A stretch of 64,000 nucleotides of DNA from Diphasiastrum complanatum (GCA_029204225.1 CM055095.1:47938510-48002509); one strand, 5' to 3'; shown: positions 29,858 to 42,915, counted from the stretch's first letter. Numbers and translations are program-made. The notes: generated by a model from the sequence alone, not told the origin.

Positions 29858-31130
29858 ATGGCATTACAAGAATTTTCAGAGGCCGACAAGGTACATTATT
29901 ATGAATATCGCGAATTATTTTTTATGATTGAATAGTATACCTAAAAACATAATGTTTTTAACTATTCAAAATTCAAAATTTAATTCTAATAATAACTTTA
30001 ACGATGAAAACTTTCGCAAGCTTTTTCGAAAACTAAAAGTAGAAACTAAAAACCGCAAGCTTCGACATCTGAAAATATTGAAGAATTGCGAATTTATTCA
30101 ACCGCGCGACAAACATTCTTGTTAAATGCCTACGGAATCGAACCGGAACAATACAAAGAGGGGTTTCAAAATAGTTATACTATGAGCACGCATATCACAA
30201 CACAAAAACATGCAAGAGAAGCGTATGTCCATGAACATCACGGAGATCTTGTAGAAGGTAAAAAATCACATGTATTTTTTTTAATTTATTTTCTATATTT
30301 TTTTTTTAAATTTATTGTATTGAACATATGAGAATCATATCATTTTAGGATACAACATTTCAAAGCGCATTCTAACAAATGTTACTATGCAATATGTAAC
30401 CTATATTTCGGCTGTAACATTTCCATTTCAGAATGGAAGACTATGTCTCGGGCAGAATTGAATGCCATAAACACAAATCTGGGCAGACAGCTTGGCCACC
30501 TCTCTGACATAGGAGCTCGACTAACAAACGGTCCTATCACAATCGAAAATGTTTTGAAAATCGTGGAACGAGAAGCTACCAACTCATCAATTACAACAAC
30601 AACTGACACACATCAGGTTCATATTTTTTAATCATTGTAATGTACAATTTGCTTACAATGCATTTTATACACAAATGTAAATACAAACTTGCAACTAACA
30701 AATAATAGGTGATAACTCTTGAATCTCCACAACCGATATCACAACAATCTTCCTCTAGCAAGGAAGTATGTCAAGTTAACGCTATTTTTTTGCTCAAACT
30801 AGATATTCTTCTATTATAAAAGAGAAAACCATTAATTTACGATATTCTTTGCAGGATCTGATACCGCCACCGAAACGACTACGACCAAGTTCTTCACAAT
30901 CTACAAAATAGTATCTCGAACAAGCAAGCTAGTCTACATCAGCCAAACAACCAATTTTGATAGACGCATGGAACAACATGCTCATAGACCACCGAAAAAG
31001 GATTGTCTATGACAAGACTTGTGGCGATATTTTTGATCATTTTGAAGCTCAGATATTAGAAATTGTTATTGATCCTTCAATTACAAATAGATTAGAAAAA
31101 ATGTATCTCAAAATGTTCAGATCTTGAAAA
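29858..31130 (+). pseudogene. Unidentified multi-exon-like relic
   Basis: I do not recognise the family. Pieces look like exons in one orientation: MALQEFSEADK (29858-29890) with a GTACAT donor; TSENIEELRIYSTARQTFLL up to HEHHGDLVE (about 30076-30257) with a GTAAAA donor; WKTMSRAELNAINTNLGRQL (from about 30433) up to THQ with GT after it; VITLESPQPISQQSSSSKE (30709-30765) between AG and GTATGT; and DLIPPPKRLRPSSSQSTK (from 30855). The last piece stays open to FRS at about 31126 except for two TAG codons, each one C-to-T change from CAG. No start or stop set gives a full protein now. It lies downstream of the Helitron helicase on the same strand and may belong to the same element. Confidence 0.35.
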
Positions 31131-31139
31131 ATACGAGTT

Positions 31140-34050
31140 TGTAATAACTTAGGCAGTCGTCCGTCGCTCTCACGCAAATACTGGTATTTGAAATGTCGAT
31201 CTTACATATGAAATTTTTTGGCACATTTTATCAATTTGTAATGTTAATATAAATTCATAATTTTAATTCAAATTGTTTATTCTCATATTTTGTTTAAACT
31301 TATTCAAAATTCAAAATTCCAAAAAAGCTTTTAATCAAATGAACATACAATTTGTACAATGACAAAACATCTTATTACACTTTTTCAAACATTAGAACAA
31401 TGTATTTAACAAGCACACACATTATAACAATAATATACTTGAAATTCGCTCTCTATTATTCTCTTCTAAAATGCAATTTCTTTTTAGTTGCAATACAACC
31501 AATCAGTTTTTCTATGCAAAACGTATATTTTAATGCACAACATACACAACGATATTCAATAACTAATTTCTTACAAATAAAAATTCTTTGAAGAATTTTT
31601 GGTTTTATTCACAAGTTTTTATTTAGTAATCTATGAATTCTACTGCGATAGTTTGAATAGTTTTTTATTTTTCCCATTAAATGATGTAGAGTTTTTATTT
31701 TATGTTTATGGTAACCACAATTTTCTCAAGATATTCAAACTCGGTTCAACAACGTTGCCACTAGCAATCAAAATCAATTAAAAGACATTACCAACTGTCA
31801 ACTATTTCGATTCTGACATCTTGATCATTATTGATTTGGAATGTTTTGAATCTTCTTAAAAAATTCCAAAACACATGAACATGTAATTCTTGTAATTACT
31901 AATTGTGTGATTACATCTATCTTTTTGAAAACGACATTTCTACATTTAATAGACACATATATAATGTATTTGTACTTTGTTATTTGTTGTTCATTTCAAA
32001 ATGCAAGTTTTTTTTTAAGTTACAACATAACACCATCAAACATATATGGGTTGAATACAAAATTCAATTATCATTATGACATACAATTCGCTCTTTACAA
32101 TTTACGTTTGACTCGAATCAGGACAAAATTGCGTAGCTAGTTTTATTGAATGGACAAAGTAACAAAAGTAACTTATTGAATGGACAAAGTAACAAAAGTT
32201 GATGCAGTGTCCCTTTGCTTAAAAAAGTCATTTCAAAATACTTTAAAACAATCAATTGTTTTTCCTTCATTAAGTGCACAAAGAGAATTTGATTTTTGGA
32301 GCTATCCACAAAAAGAAAAGTTAAAAAAAAAAAAGGTGTTAGCGCCTAGCTTCTCAAAACCATCATAAGACATCCAACTTTAGCTCCTAGTGTTGATGCT
32401 TTGTTTCAAAAAACCGTCATAAAATACAACTCTTATTTATTGAGGGTTTTTGAAATAGTTTATAAGAATTGAGCATTGGACTTGGATTCAAAAAACCAAA
32501 TTTCGTTACTTTTGTCCATCAAAAGAAAGGCTCTATGATTTTTTTTGGGAACCAGGCATCAACGCTTTGCTTCCAAAATGTACAGTCAATGAAACAAAAA
32601 ATATGGCTTTTGAAAACCTGTATCCTTGAAAGGTTATACAATGGGTTTTTGGAAACCAAAGTAACATAAAATTGGCTTTTGGGACCTTCAAAAAAATCTA
32701 AATTTTTTGTGTGCTTTTGGAATGGGTTTTTGAATGCACAATATAAAACATTAGTTTTTTTAATGGAATGTGGAGAGCATGTTCATGGTCTATCATAGCA
32801 AATGTTTTGGTTTTGCAATACATAAGTGACACACTATGGACCCCTTTAAAAAGTTTTCAGGAAATTCAAGGCCATGTGCTAGGCATTGTGAGAGAGAAGA
32901 ATCACACTTTTTAAAACTCGAAATTCAACCCAAGGATGGATTGAATGTTTCAAGCTTGATGTGAAAATTTGCTTAAAAAACAAGGTTTTGAGACCTAGTT
33001 TGGACATAGTTTACAATCAAGTGGATTTTGAGATCACAAGGGATCAAAATCATCATGAATTGATACATGTTGTGTATGGATCGAGGTTCTCAAGCACGTC
33101 TGATATCACCAAAATTTGGATGGTTGGTGTTTCTCCAAGATAGATCCAAATCTAGTGTATGATTGCTTGTTGGAAAGCTAGTGAAGCTAGTCTATGATGT
33201 AATTGTTTTCAAGCCAGAAGGACTTATCTTGAAAAAGTTATTGGCATTCAAATGAAGGTGGGTAGGGCACCCAACCTGGTGAGACATGCCAAGGAAAGCT
33301 CACACCTAGCTTAGATCATTAAAAATTCATGATTTTGCATTGTCAATCTAAATTGTGTGAGATCTAGATGAGATTTTGGGTTTCATAGCCACATAGTTTC
33401 ACACAAATCCATTGTTTTTGAGTTGTTTGTGGATTCATTGAGTGTTTTCAAGTGTTTTTGAATCTCATCGAGGGAGTTGGCTCAAATTCTTGGAGTTCTT
33501 CATCTTTGGTGTGAGGCAAGATCTATATACAGGGAGAGATTGACATTGGTTGCAAGTTTGATTTCACATTGTGTTCACAAGATCTCATAAGGAGTTGAAT
33601 TCACTTTCAAGTATCATTATTATAGAGAGAGAAGCAACAAATTTGAGTGGAAAACAGTCAAGTATTACTTGTTTGTCCAAGAATCTCAATTTATGAGTGA
33701 TCTAGTCGGAGGAAAACTAGGACATTGTTTGTAATCAAATCTTTTCAAATCCATTCCAACTCTCAAGAGGTAGAGTCATTGCTCTTGTTGGAGTCCAATA
33801 GGGGTGATTGGATCTGATTTTTGTGTGATTTGATTCAAATTTAGTGTGCCTTAATCTTGTGATCTAGGAAAGGTCCATTTTCCAAGGTGACTAGTGTGTT
33901 GGGTGAAGATTGATTCTTAGATTTGTGATCTAGATCTTTTGTAGATATTTCTAGATTTTTGATGTGTTCAAATCTAGTGTCTTGAGATTCAAAAAATCAC
34001 TTTGAAGAATCATTTCACAAGTTTGTACTTTGTGTACAAGTACCTTCTCC
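31140..34050. other. AT-rich DNA without a recognised gene
   Basis: No family is seen on either strand. A perfect 27-bp tandem repeat (TTATTGAATGGACAAAGTAA...) lies at 32143-32169 and 32173-32199. Confidence 0.4.
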
Positions 34051-34053
34051 TCA

Positions 34054-34140
34054 TGGCATCAATGGAGGCAAATGGAAAGTCCAAATCAAGATGCTTTTAT
34101 TGTGGCAAGATGGGGCATTTGGCCTTCAAATTCTACAAGA
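34054..34140 (+). pseudogene. Copia gag-like zinc-knuckle remnant
   Basis: MEANGKSKSRCFYCGKMGHL followed by AFKFYK matches a copia gag CX2CX4HX4C knuckle with the last Cys replaced by Phe. It is followed quickly by stops. The next kilobase has frames I cannot assign, so this is a short relic. Confidence 0.5.
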
Positions 34141-35365
34141 TTGGAGCAATCAAATCTCAATAGAGGATGACTCTTATGTTCACATCAAGAATGATGTTTC
34201 TTATGTGATTGAAAGTTTTGCAAATGGTCGTGATGTCAAGGAGACATGAAGGATCAAGGAGGAGCACCAAGAAGATGATCTTGACGAGCCATCTCCAAAA
34301 CAAATGTGGCAAGGATTGAGGAGGACAGTCATTCTTCTCAAGTTATGATCCCAAGAAGAACCTCAAGAGACATGGATGAGCCTATGTGGCTCACATTTCA
34401 AGGGAAATAGGAACATATTTCAAGAGGTATACATCTCGTGCTTTCTTCTCTTATGTCATTTGATGAATCAATTTGCTTTAGTGAGACTCTTGCATCTCAA
34501 AGTTGGAGTAAAGTCATACTAGTTGAGTATGATGTCTCTCTTGAGAACATAGTCAATGATGTTATTAATGGTTTGAAATTGATTTTAGAAATTGGTTATT
34601 AATTAAAAGCAAATGGTTATTTCATCAATTGTATGCTCTTGAGTCTTGCAAGAGCAATAGTGATTTGCTCACTCATAGTGTGAAAAATTATCTTTTTTCA
34701 TGTATTGAGGCAAATTGTAAACTCTTTATGAGAGTAATAAATCATCCTCTAAGGACACTTATCTACATAATGAAGTATTTAGCCTCATTAGATCTGAGAT
34801 TAGCATGGTAATCAAGCATGAAGATATGATGCAAACTCTTTGTTATTATAGCATGCATAGTCTTGCCAATCTTGATGTGCCTAATTCTCAAGATCTTGGT
34901 AGCATGATGTTGGATCTTTGTGATTCTCATGAGTCAAGAAGAACTCTTAATTTCCTCATGGACTTGGATCAATCATGCTCTTCAAGGATGGAAGAAATCA
35001 ATGTCAAAAGTGCTCAAATGGGGGAAAGCTCTTTGTGATGCTTGGAGATGGTTTTCAATCAAGGATTTGTGGTATTTTGTTCTTTTACTTCTCTTAAGTA
35101 TTGACAATAATTCACTTCCCAATCTGTGTATATTGTTTGCAGATCAGGGTAAAGGGGTAAGTCATCAGAACTGACAAAGATTTTATTGGAACTGAAATTC
35201 ATTCTATGAATGTCAAAAATGTTTACAATATCTATTTTATCTTCATAGATAGAATATTGTTTTCAAATTTTCTGAGATATTCTAATATGTACATGGATAA
35301 ACATCCAGCGACTAATAAAACATGGTCAGTTTGAACGTTAGACTGATCTTGTACAATAGCTAGGG

Positions 35366-36028
35366 CTAGAATACCTTTATGATGATCTCTTTGTTGAGAA
35401 ATTTCCTTCTGACGTAGTGATACTTGATTTCAATGTGCTTACTCTTGGAATGAAACCTAGGGTTGGCCGATAAGGCAATGGCACTTTGATTATCACAAGA
35501 TAAAATTGTCGGAGCATACTGATTTAGACTGATATCTGAGAGTAAATTCCTCAACCAAATTGCTTCCTTTGTAGCTTGAGAGACTGCAATATACTCTGAT
35601 TCAGTGGAAGATAGAGCTATTGATGATTGCTTGCGACTGTTCCATGAAATAAGGCCATTGTTGAGGAAGAATATAAATTCAAAAGTGGATTTACGAGTGT
35701 CTACATCTCCTACCCAACTTGCATCTATGTAACCACTGAGTAAATTGAGTTTGTCGTTGTCAACTGTTCCATAACAAATGCAAAAGTCCATAGGAGCTCG
35801 AAGATATCTCATAACTCTGACAAGAGCTTTCCAATGTGTTATACTAGGGTTAGTCATAAACGGGCTTAGGGAGCTTACTACAAAGGCTATGTCTGGTCTG
35901 GTACACATCATGGCGTAAGAGATCCTATTATCAAATGATATGTTGTCTGTACATCCATTTGATGTACTTCCAAATCTGCTGCTGCAAAAAAGACTGTAAT
36001 CACACCAGACAATATATAGTACTACCAT
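35366..36028 (-). pseudogene. Copia RT-end and RNase H fragment
   Basis: The minus-strand frame contains the RT thumb (MCTRPDIAFVVSSLSPFM, ITHWKALVRVMRYL) and the copia RNase H block (GYIDASWVGDVDTRKSTF, SSTESEYIAVSQATKEAIWL, ILSCDNQSAIAL, KHIEIKYHYVRRK). The upstream RT, including YVDD, is absent and the first 40 residues of the frame are unrelated. By eye it is the same sublineage as the 1.6-3.3 kb fragment. The frame is largely intact but truncated, so it has no function alone. Confidence 0.85.
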
Positions 36029-36533
36029 TTAGAGTTTTGACGCTCCATACTTTTCACATTACTGATATCTATTTGTTTGAACGATAACTCACTTCGAAAT
36101 CTTTGCAACGCTGCACCGAAGTGGAAAATCTAAAATATTTCCTCTGAAAGTTTTTATATTCTGTTGATTTTTCATATCCGTACCAATATCGGATCCAAGC
36201 GTGCTAACTGAAGGAAAACCTGAGCAATCGTACATCCGCACTCCAGTCCGGCCTTAGTTTGAATGATCGTTTGAAGCTGTCCCATTTCTTTTCATAGAGA
36301 GGTGGATTCATTTTTTATTTGCTCGATGTAAGAAAAAAGCAAAGATTGCAAAACAATAGAGATACAATAGTAAAGGTAAATTCACATTTATTTTGATTCA
36401 TTTGATATTTAGTTGATAACTTAATGTGTTATCTATTGATGCATTATATTGTGGTTTCCATTACTTTCCATTGTGCTTTCCATTACTTTTTATTGTGCAT
36501 TCTAGCATGCAAATCATGTGCTAAAATAGATAC

Positions 36534-36680
36534 ATTGCATTGAATTCATCAATGGATACATTTGCATTGCATAGATGTGCATTAAATAGACTATACATTG
36601 CATTGGATACATCAATAGATACATTTGCAATCAATAGATGTGCATTCAATAGATGCGCATTCAATGGGCTATATATTTGC
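36534..36680. repeat. Degenerate ACATTTGCA/GATGTGCATT minisatellite
   Basis: A unit of about 63 bp (ATTGCATTGAATTCATCAAT...) occurs about twice. A shorter unit of 15-21 bp ending GATGTGCATTCAAT recurs inside the second copy. Confidence 0.6.
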
Positions 36681-36866
36681 ATTCATGGATTAAAAATATA
36701 TGCATTCAAAAATTTTGCAAGAATGATGTGATGCCAAAACATTATATTGATTGATTTAAAAACATGTACACTCTCACTTGCTTCTAAAAGAAAAAATCCA
36801 AATAGAATGATTAGATGTAGTTAATCTTGATTTCCATATTCAATCACCCATAATAGACTCATTCAC

Positions 36867-37006
<140 letters not shown>

Positions 37007-37345
37007 ATGAGAGAGTTAAAGGTAACCAACACTCCCAATTCTAGGAAGGTGTGTAGCCCTTGTTTTCTTCCGTTAAAGGCGTGGTTCAAATGTTTTTTGT
37101 TGGAAGATGAGTTCCACAAAAAAGCCCAAACGCCGCAGGGAGGGAGCATGTGGTGACATTCTGGAGTAGGATATAATCGTGTGGTTTGGGAGTTTTGATT
37201 AGCACTCTATAATGTTCTCTCTGTTTTTCTCTTCATGTGTGTTAACGGTCAGTGTGGGTGTGTGTGTGTGTGCGTGCGTGTGTTTGTGTGTGTGTTTCAT
37301 GCTACTGGTTTACGGTTTGTGTTATATGTTAATTTATGTTTCGTG

Positions 37346-37569
<224 letters not shown>

Positions 37570-37752
37570 ATACATCTAACATTTTCAACTTTTGCAGAAG
37601 GACCATAAGTTGGTTTCAAGAAAAAGAGTTGCAAGAGAGATCGAGAATATTATTGATAGGATAAATCATATGAATATTGATTTTGGATCATCATTGGCCC
37701 TAGATGATGCTCTTTTGATGATGAACCCTTGCATGATATAATTAGTTCATCA

Positions 37753-38619
37753 ATGCCTTGTGATTCAATCCATGTCTCCAAATCTCTAGAACGTTCTTAC
37801 CACCCAACCACACCTATCCTAGATGTTGCACATGAGTCCTCCACGATACTCCACGTGGATTCCACAAACTTGACCACCCCTTTAAAAAAGAGAACACGTC
37901 TTGGACGTATTATGACTAGTTTGAAAGATAATTGCAAATTACTACGCACTGTTGATGTGTCAAAAGACATTCTAGGTTCTTTGTCTGACCTTCATCTTCC
38001 ACCTAGCTTGCAACCATTAGTAAAAACTTTTATTAGAAGTAGATATTCGTGTTGGCCACTGCAATCACCATTACCATTAAATGGAACATCATTTACGTAT
38101 TGGGGTCGAATGTACATGATCATGCCTAGTGAACACTTTCCTGAGGTTGGTTTGGGCCTTTTTGCATTGAGTAGTATTGAGGTCCCTTTAAATAGTGTTG
38201 TGACATTGATGCCATATGCAGGACCTCAATACAATTGGGGTGATTGGCATGCCTTGTGTCGTCACCAATGGAGGATGCAAGTATATGGCTTGAATTCAAA
38301 TGCTTGTTCTTTAGAGGAGCAACGCATGCAAGGAGGCAACATCTCAAGGGCAAATCGTACATACATTGATGGACGTCCAGATGTGCATGGAAAAATTGCT
38401 GCATATATAAATAGTTCCATTGGCCACCCTTTATTGACGAATTGTGATTTTAAAGAACGCACCAATGGAAAAGAAGAATATTTTACTAGGAATGTAAAGG
38501 GCACTTATGTAATGGTCTGTGCCACTAGATCTATCAAGTTTGGGGAGGAATTGTTCATCAAGTATAGTTTCAACCATCCTCTACCCAAATGTTTGCAAAA
38601 GACAATAAGTCAAATGTGA
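37753..38619 (+). CDS. SET-domain-like protein
   Basis: An open frame of 288 codons from the first ATG (the frame itself is open from about 37708). The second half reads like a divergent SET domain: a GLGLFALSSIEVPLNSVV start, then YIDGRPDVHGKIAAYINSS and TNCDF at the place of the R-F-x-N-H-S-C / PNC pseudoknot, and SIKFGEELFIKYSF at the place of GEEL-x-x-D-Y. The His of NHSC is Ser and the Asp of the last motif is Lys, so methyltransferase activity is uncertain. A further in-phase-like stretch with KDHKLVSRKRVAREIENIID (37600-37700, preceded by TTTTGCAG) may be an upstream exon out of frame by one base. It sits between the GA array and a CACTA transposase on the same strand. It could be a captured host gene or a transposon accessory gene. 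The SET call is by motif only. Confidence 0.6.
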   Translation: MPCDSIHVSKSLERSYHPTTPILDVAHESSTILHVDSTNLTTPLKKRTRLGRIMTSLKDNCKLLRTVDVSKDILGSLSDLHLPPSLQPLVKTFIRSRYSCWPLQSPLPLNGTSFTYWGRMYMIMPSEHFPEVGLGLFALSSIEVPLNSVVTLMPYAGPQYNWGDWHALCRHQWRMQVYGLNSNACSLEEQRMQGGNISRANRTYIDGRPDVHGKIAAYINSSIGHPLLTNCDFKERTNGKEEYFTRNVKGTYVMVCATRSIKFGEELFIKYSFNHPLPKCLQKTISQM

Positions 38620-38685
38620 AGATTGATATGTAGAGATGTATAATCCATGCATCTTGATTGTATTTGGTTTGTGTCATTAAATATG

Positions 38686-38925
38686 TCAAATGCTAGGAGC
38701 ATTATTCGTCATTTGCCTAGATTAAATGCTAGGAGCATTATTCGTCTTTGAGTTCATTGAATGTTAACAAGTTGAAAAGACAAATATGTCTAATAGATAC
38801 ATTGGTATGTTCATACTTTTTAAACCAAGAGGTAATTTATATTCATATGCAACATTTAGATCTATCAAGTATAGGGAGAAAATGTTTATCAAGCATTGTT
38901 TCAACCTACTTCTTGTTATTTTGAT
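38686..38925 (+). repeat. Tandem 36-bp repeat and partial copy of the SET C-terminus
   Basis: AAATGCTAGGAGCATTATTC occurs at 38688 and again at 38724. At about 38840-38910 the sequence ATTTAGATCTATCAAGTATA and its context encode FRSIKYREKMFIKHCFN, a diverged copy of the TRSIKFGEELFIKYSFN end of the preceding ORF, so a duplication of that end occurred. Confidence 0.7.
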
Positions 38926-38994
38926 ATATAGGATTCTTCATCCTCATTTAGTGTTGGAGACAATAATCCTCGTAATGGTCGACATAGACGACGA

Positions 38995-41900
38995 ATGCAA
39001 TACAACGGTCCACATATAAAGCAATTGCCTCGTCGTCTACGTCAAGGCTTAAAAGAGATGATGAAAATTGATGAGCGCATTAATCAAGAGACTAATGCAT
39101 CTGGATCTAGCTCATCTAGATCTACTTCTTCGCAAACAAGTTCCAACGATGAAAATGAGCTTCCAATGAATGATGAATTTGAAGTCATGGGAGACATGTT
39201 GGAACAAGATGAGAAGGCACTTTTGTCTAAAGAAGAAAGAAAATTGTGAGAAGAATCAAAGACTGCATTGTATCCTGGAGCAAAGACATCTCGTTTGGCG
39301 ACTTCTCTACTTCTATTAAATCTTCAAGCCAAATATAGATGGAGTGACCAAAGCCTCACATTATTATTTGAGTAAATTTTTTTTCATCTACTTGTCATTT
39401 TTGCTTTGAAACATAATTTACAATTTGGACATCGAGTGATATTTTTTTTACAATGACTTCTTTTGTCATGTATAGACTATTGAAAAACAAAATTCTCCCA
39501 GAAGGGAATGTCATGCCTGAGACAAGAGATGAGGCACGAAAGATGTTGTCTAACATCGAGATGGACTACAAGCAATATCATGCATGTCCAAAAGATTGTA
39601 TTTTATATCGAGGAAGGTAGGAATCACTCAAGAAATGTCCCATTTGTGATACTCCTTGATATAAGATGATTTGCAAGGGGCAACCATTCAGTGCAAAGTT
39701 ATACGACATTTTTTAGTAATTCCACGATTGCAACGTTTATTTCATTGCAAATCTCTTGCACAACTTATGGACTGGCATGCACACCATACCTGTACGGATG
39801 GGATGATGAGGGTACCTTCAGATTCACCTACATGGAAACACATCAACAAAGAGTATCCAAGCTTTGCCAATGAGTCAAGAAATGTGAGATTTGGTCTTGC
39901 AACAGATGGTGTGAACCCCTTTGGTGTACGAGCAACTACGTGGTCTATTCGGCCTGTTTGCTTGGTAAATTATAATATTCCTCCTTGGTTGAGTACAAAA
40001 AAGGGACACATTATGTTGGCACTTTTAATTCCTGGCCAACGCAATGTTAAGAACATGGATGTGTATCTTGAGCTGCTTATTGACGAGTTGGAAGATTTGT
40101 GGAAGGGGATAAAAGCATATGACATTTTGCGCCCCTTACATGAGAGATAGTTTACACTACATGCCATTGTAATGTGGACAATGCATGACTATCCAGGATT
40201 AGGTGAATGCTCAGGTAATCATTCAAACAATGTCTATCTTGTGTACAGAGGAGTTTGTTTACAATTACATACAACTAGTAATTCTTGACTTATTCATGAC
40301 ATTAGAACACCAACTGGTTTTGCCCATTCTCTACGGTCATCATTCACAGTGGATGGAAAGTTGCAAGGTCTCAAATCTCATGATTGGCTAAAGATGATTC
40401 AATTCATCTATCCATTGTAAATTCGTGGGGGCTTGTCAAAAGATATTTGTGAGACCATATACAAACTATCAATCATTGTTAGGTATTTACAAGTACTTGG
40501 TGCATTTTTTTATTTAGTATTTATTGATTGGAAATTCAAATAGACATAAAATGGATTGAATATGTTGCAGATGGATGTGTTCAAAAGAAATCCGTGAGCT
40601 GAATCTTCGCAAGAGACATGAGGATATGGTGGAGATTGTGTGCATGTTTGAGAGATATTTTTTGACTTCCATCATGGACTCACAAGTGCATTTATTGGTG
40701 CACTTGGTTGAAGAAGTTTCTATTGCTGGTCCAGTGCACACTAGGTATAAGTGCATAAATTATCTTTTGCATGTGTATTTAAATTAAATCAATTGATACA
40801 TGAACTCATTAAATAAAACACTTATTTTTAACCATTTGTGACTTTTTAGGTGGATGTTCTTTATGGAAGGGTACATGAAAGTCTTAAAAGATTTTATGCG
40901 TCAAAAGGCAAGGCCTGAAGGTAGTATGTCAGAGGGATGGTTAGTACATGAATCTCTGTTTTATGTTACTGAAATTTGCACCAACTACATCCATCTGCTC
41001 TACTGTTGTGGCGTGATGAGGAAGCCGAAGAGGTAACTAGTGAAAAACCTCAAGGGATGGGAAAGGTCCATAGGTTGGCACCCTTCCAACGAGAAAAAAT
41101 TTCTACATTCATGCTTTATAATTGTGGAGTTATGGATAAATGGTTAGACCTATATGACGAAGAAAAAAAAGGAAGGGCCTTTTCTAGAAAGTGCCAACGA
41201 CAGAATAGAGGTAGACACATGGCCTCAAGTTCACATGATCTTGAGCCCTTTCCTAGGCAATGCACTATAGAGTGGATGCATGACACACTACAAAAAGCAA
41301 CAAAAGAGGGACAAAAAATATCAAACGCAGAATGAGACTTTGCAAGAGGATGCGAATGGAAGGTATTATTCTTTAGATACTTATTATTAGAACATTCTTG
41401 TTTATAACAATATTTGTCTAATCATTTTGAAACACCATGTTCATTCACAATGATTATTTATGAGATTCATGTTTGTCATGTGGTAGTGCAAAGTGTATAA
41501 TGCTATATGGGTTTTGGTTTCCACTTTCATGTTGAAAGGATTGAAGAGACGCACACACGATTGTGGTGTAATAGCATCTTTCCAACAAGAAAGTCAAAGC
41601 AGTGCACGAGATCGGAATCCCATCTCAGGAGATATAGAATACGTATGAACTATACAAAATATTTATGATGTGTCATTTGGTGAAAGTGGACACTATTTTT
41701 TATTTGATGTGAAATGGTTCAAGGTAGTTTGTAGAGGGCCAAATGCAACCATAAAATCAGATCCAAGTGGGTTTTTTGCGATTGATTCATCAAAAACATT
41801 GAGCATGGAGTCCTTTGACACATTGGTGTTGCCTCGTCACTGTGAGCAGGTGCACATGCTATGCTATAATGTTTTTCATTTTATTACAAGTGACTTCAGT

Positions 41901-42010
41901 ATTTGAGTTTTCGATATGTTCTAAAATAGTGATTTTTGCAGGTGTTTTTTCAACCAGATCGACTAAACAAGATATGGTGGTTTGTAGCTCAAGTTGAACC
42001 ACGTTCACGA
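38995..42010 (+). pseudogene. Decayed CACTA (En/Spm) TNP2-type transposase
   Basis: The pieces lie in family order on the plus strand. The N-terminal region ends LYPGAKTSRLATSLLLLNLQ with AKYRWSDQSLTLLFE, interrupted by one TGA (39247). An intron-like gap follows (GA|GTAAAT to TATAG|ACTATTG). Next come PEGNVMPETRDEARKML, DYKQYHACPKDCILY and KCPICDTP. The core (39671-40150) has HFLVIPRLQRLFHCKSLAQL, RFGLATDGVNPFG and LVNYNIPPWLSTKKGHIMLA with LIPGQRNVKNMDVYLELLID. A DUF4218-like part carries IVCMFERYFLTSIMDSQVHL, IAGPVHTR and QKARPEGSMSEGW. The C-terminus is near VFFQPDRLNKIWWFVAQVEP. Several stops and at least one frameshift make it inactive. No CACTA termini were found. Confidence 0.85.
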
Positions 42011-42529
42011 TGAGTATTTGAGGGTGCAAATGTTGAGAATGAAATGGAAAACCTTCATTTTAACTATGAGATTGAGCTACCTAGAGATGTAATAAATCGT
42101 CAAACCATAATTGAAGCACCCACTTCCATAGATGTTGAGAATAGAAATTCTAATAGTCAAGATGATGAAATAATTTTTGAAAGTGAGAGTGATGATGAAA
42201 ATCATCTAAGAGGAGATGAATTGCAAGATGCTGTCGCTGATGAAATTGATTCTTGTAATTCTAAATAAAAATTGATTATTGCAATTCTGAATGAAATTGA
42301 TTCTTGCAATGCTTTCAAATGATTGTTATTTAGCCAAAATAGAGTCTCATTTATGGTCAAGTAAGTGAAAAGAATAGACATAGTTTGACTTCAATCCCAT
42401 TTTTTTGGAGATAATGTCGGTGAAGATAGATGTACGGCTTTATGTTCCAAGAAAATTCTCATTTTTTAACAAATGCTGCAAAGGCAGTAAATCACTAAAA
42501 GCATGTGAGTTAATGAAATCACCACCACA

Positions 42530-42901
42530 AACTATGACAAAATCAAGTGTTTCATCATAGTCAATTCCCTTGAATTGAGCATATTCCTTGGCAACTAGTC
42601 TTGTTTTATAATTGTTCACACTACCATCTTGATTAAGCTTGATTATAAAGACCCATTTGAAAACAGTAACATTTTGTATCTTTGATGGAGGATCAATAAT
42701 TTTACAAGTATCTCAAACAATGCATCATGTACTCACCTCACTTTTCATTACATCAAATCACTCTTTTGTTGCTACAGTTTCATTCACATTTGAAGGAACA
42801 TCATCAAACTTAAGGTAGTAATAAGGGCAATAAAAATTAAACAATCATCAACTTGTAATTGCTTCTCTCTTCCTTGTATTTGAGCCTTGATGGTTGCATT
42901 T
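42530..42901 (-). pseudogene. Copia RT fragment of a deletion derivative
   Basis: On the minus strand TVFKWVFIIKLNQDGSVNNY, then KTRLVAKEYAQFKGIDYDET is the start of a copia reverse transcriptase, preceded by a degraded FDVMKSEV. It follows a PBS and LTR end by less than 200 bp, so gag, protease and integrase have been deleted. Confidence 0.75.
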
Positions 42902-42915
42902 GGGCTATGATACCA
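42902..42915 (-). other. Primer binding site, minus strand
   Basis: The minus strand reads TGGTATCATAGCCC, one change from the tRNA-iMet-type PBS. It directly follows an LTR-like end TTTTAACA on the minus strand, whose plus-strand start TGTTAAAATC is at 42916. The far end of that LTR was not found. Confidence 0.55.
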
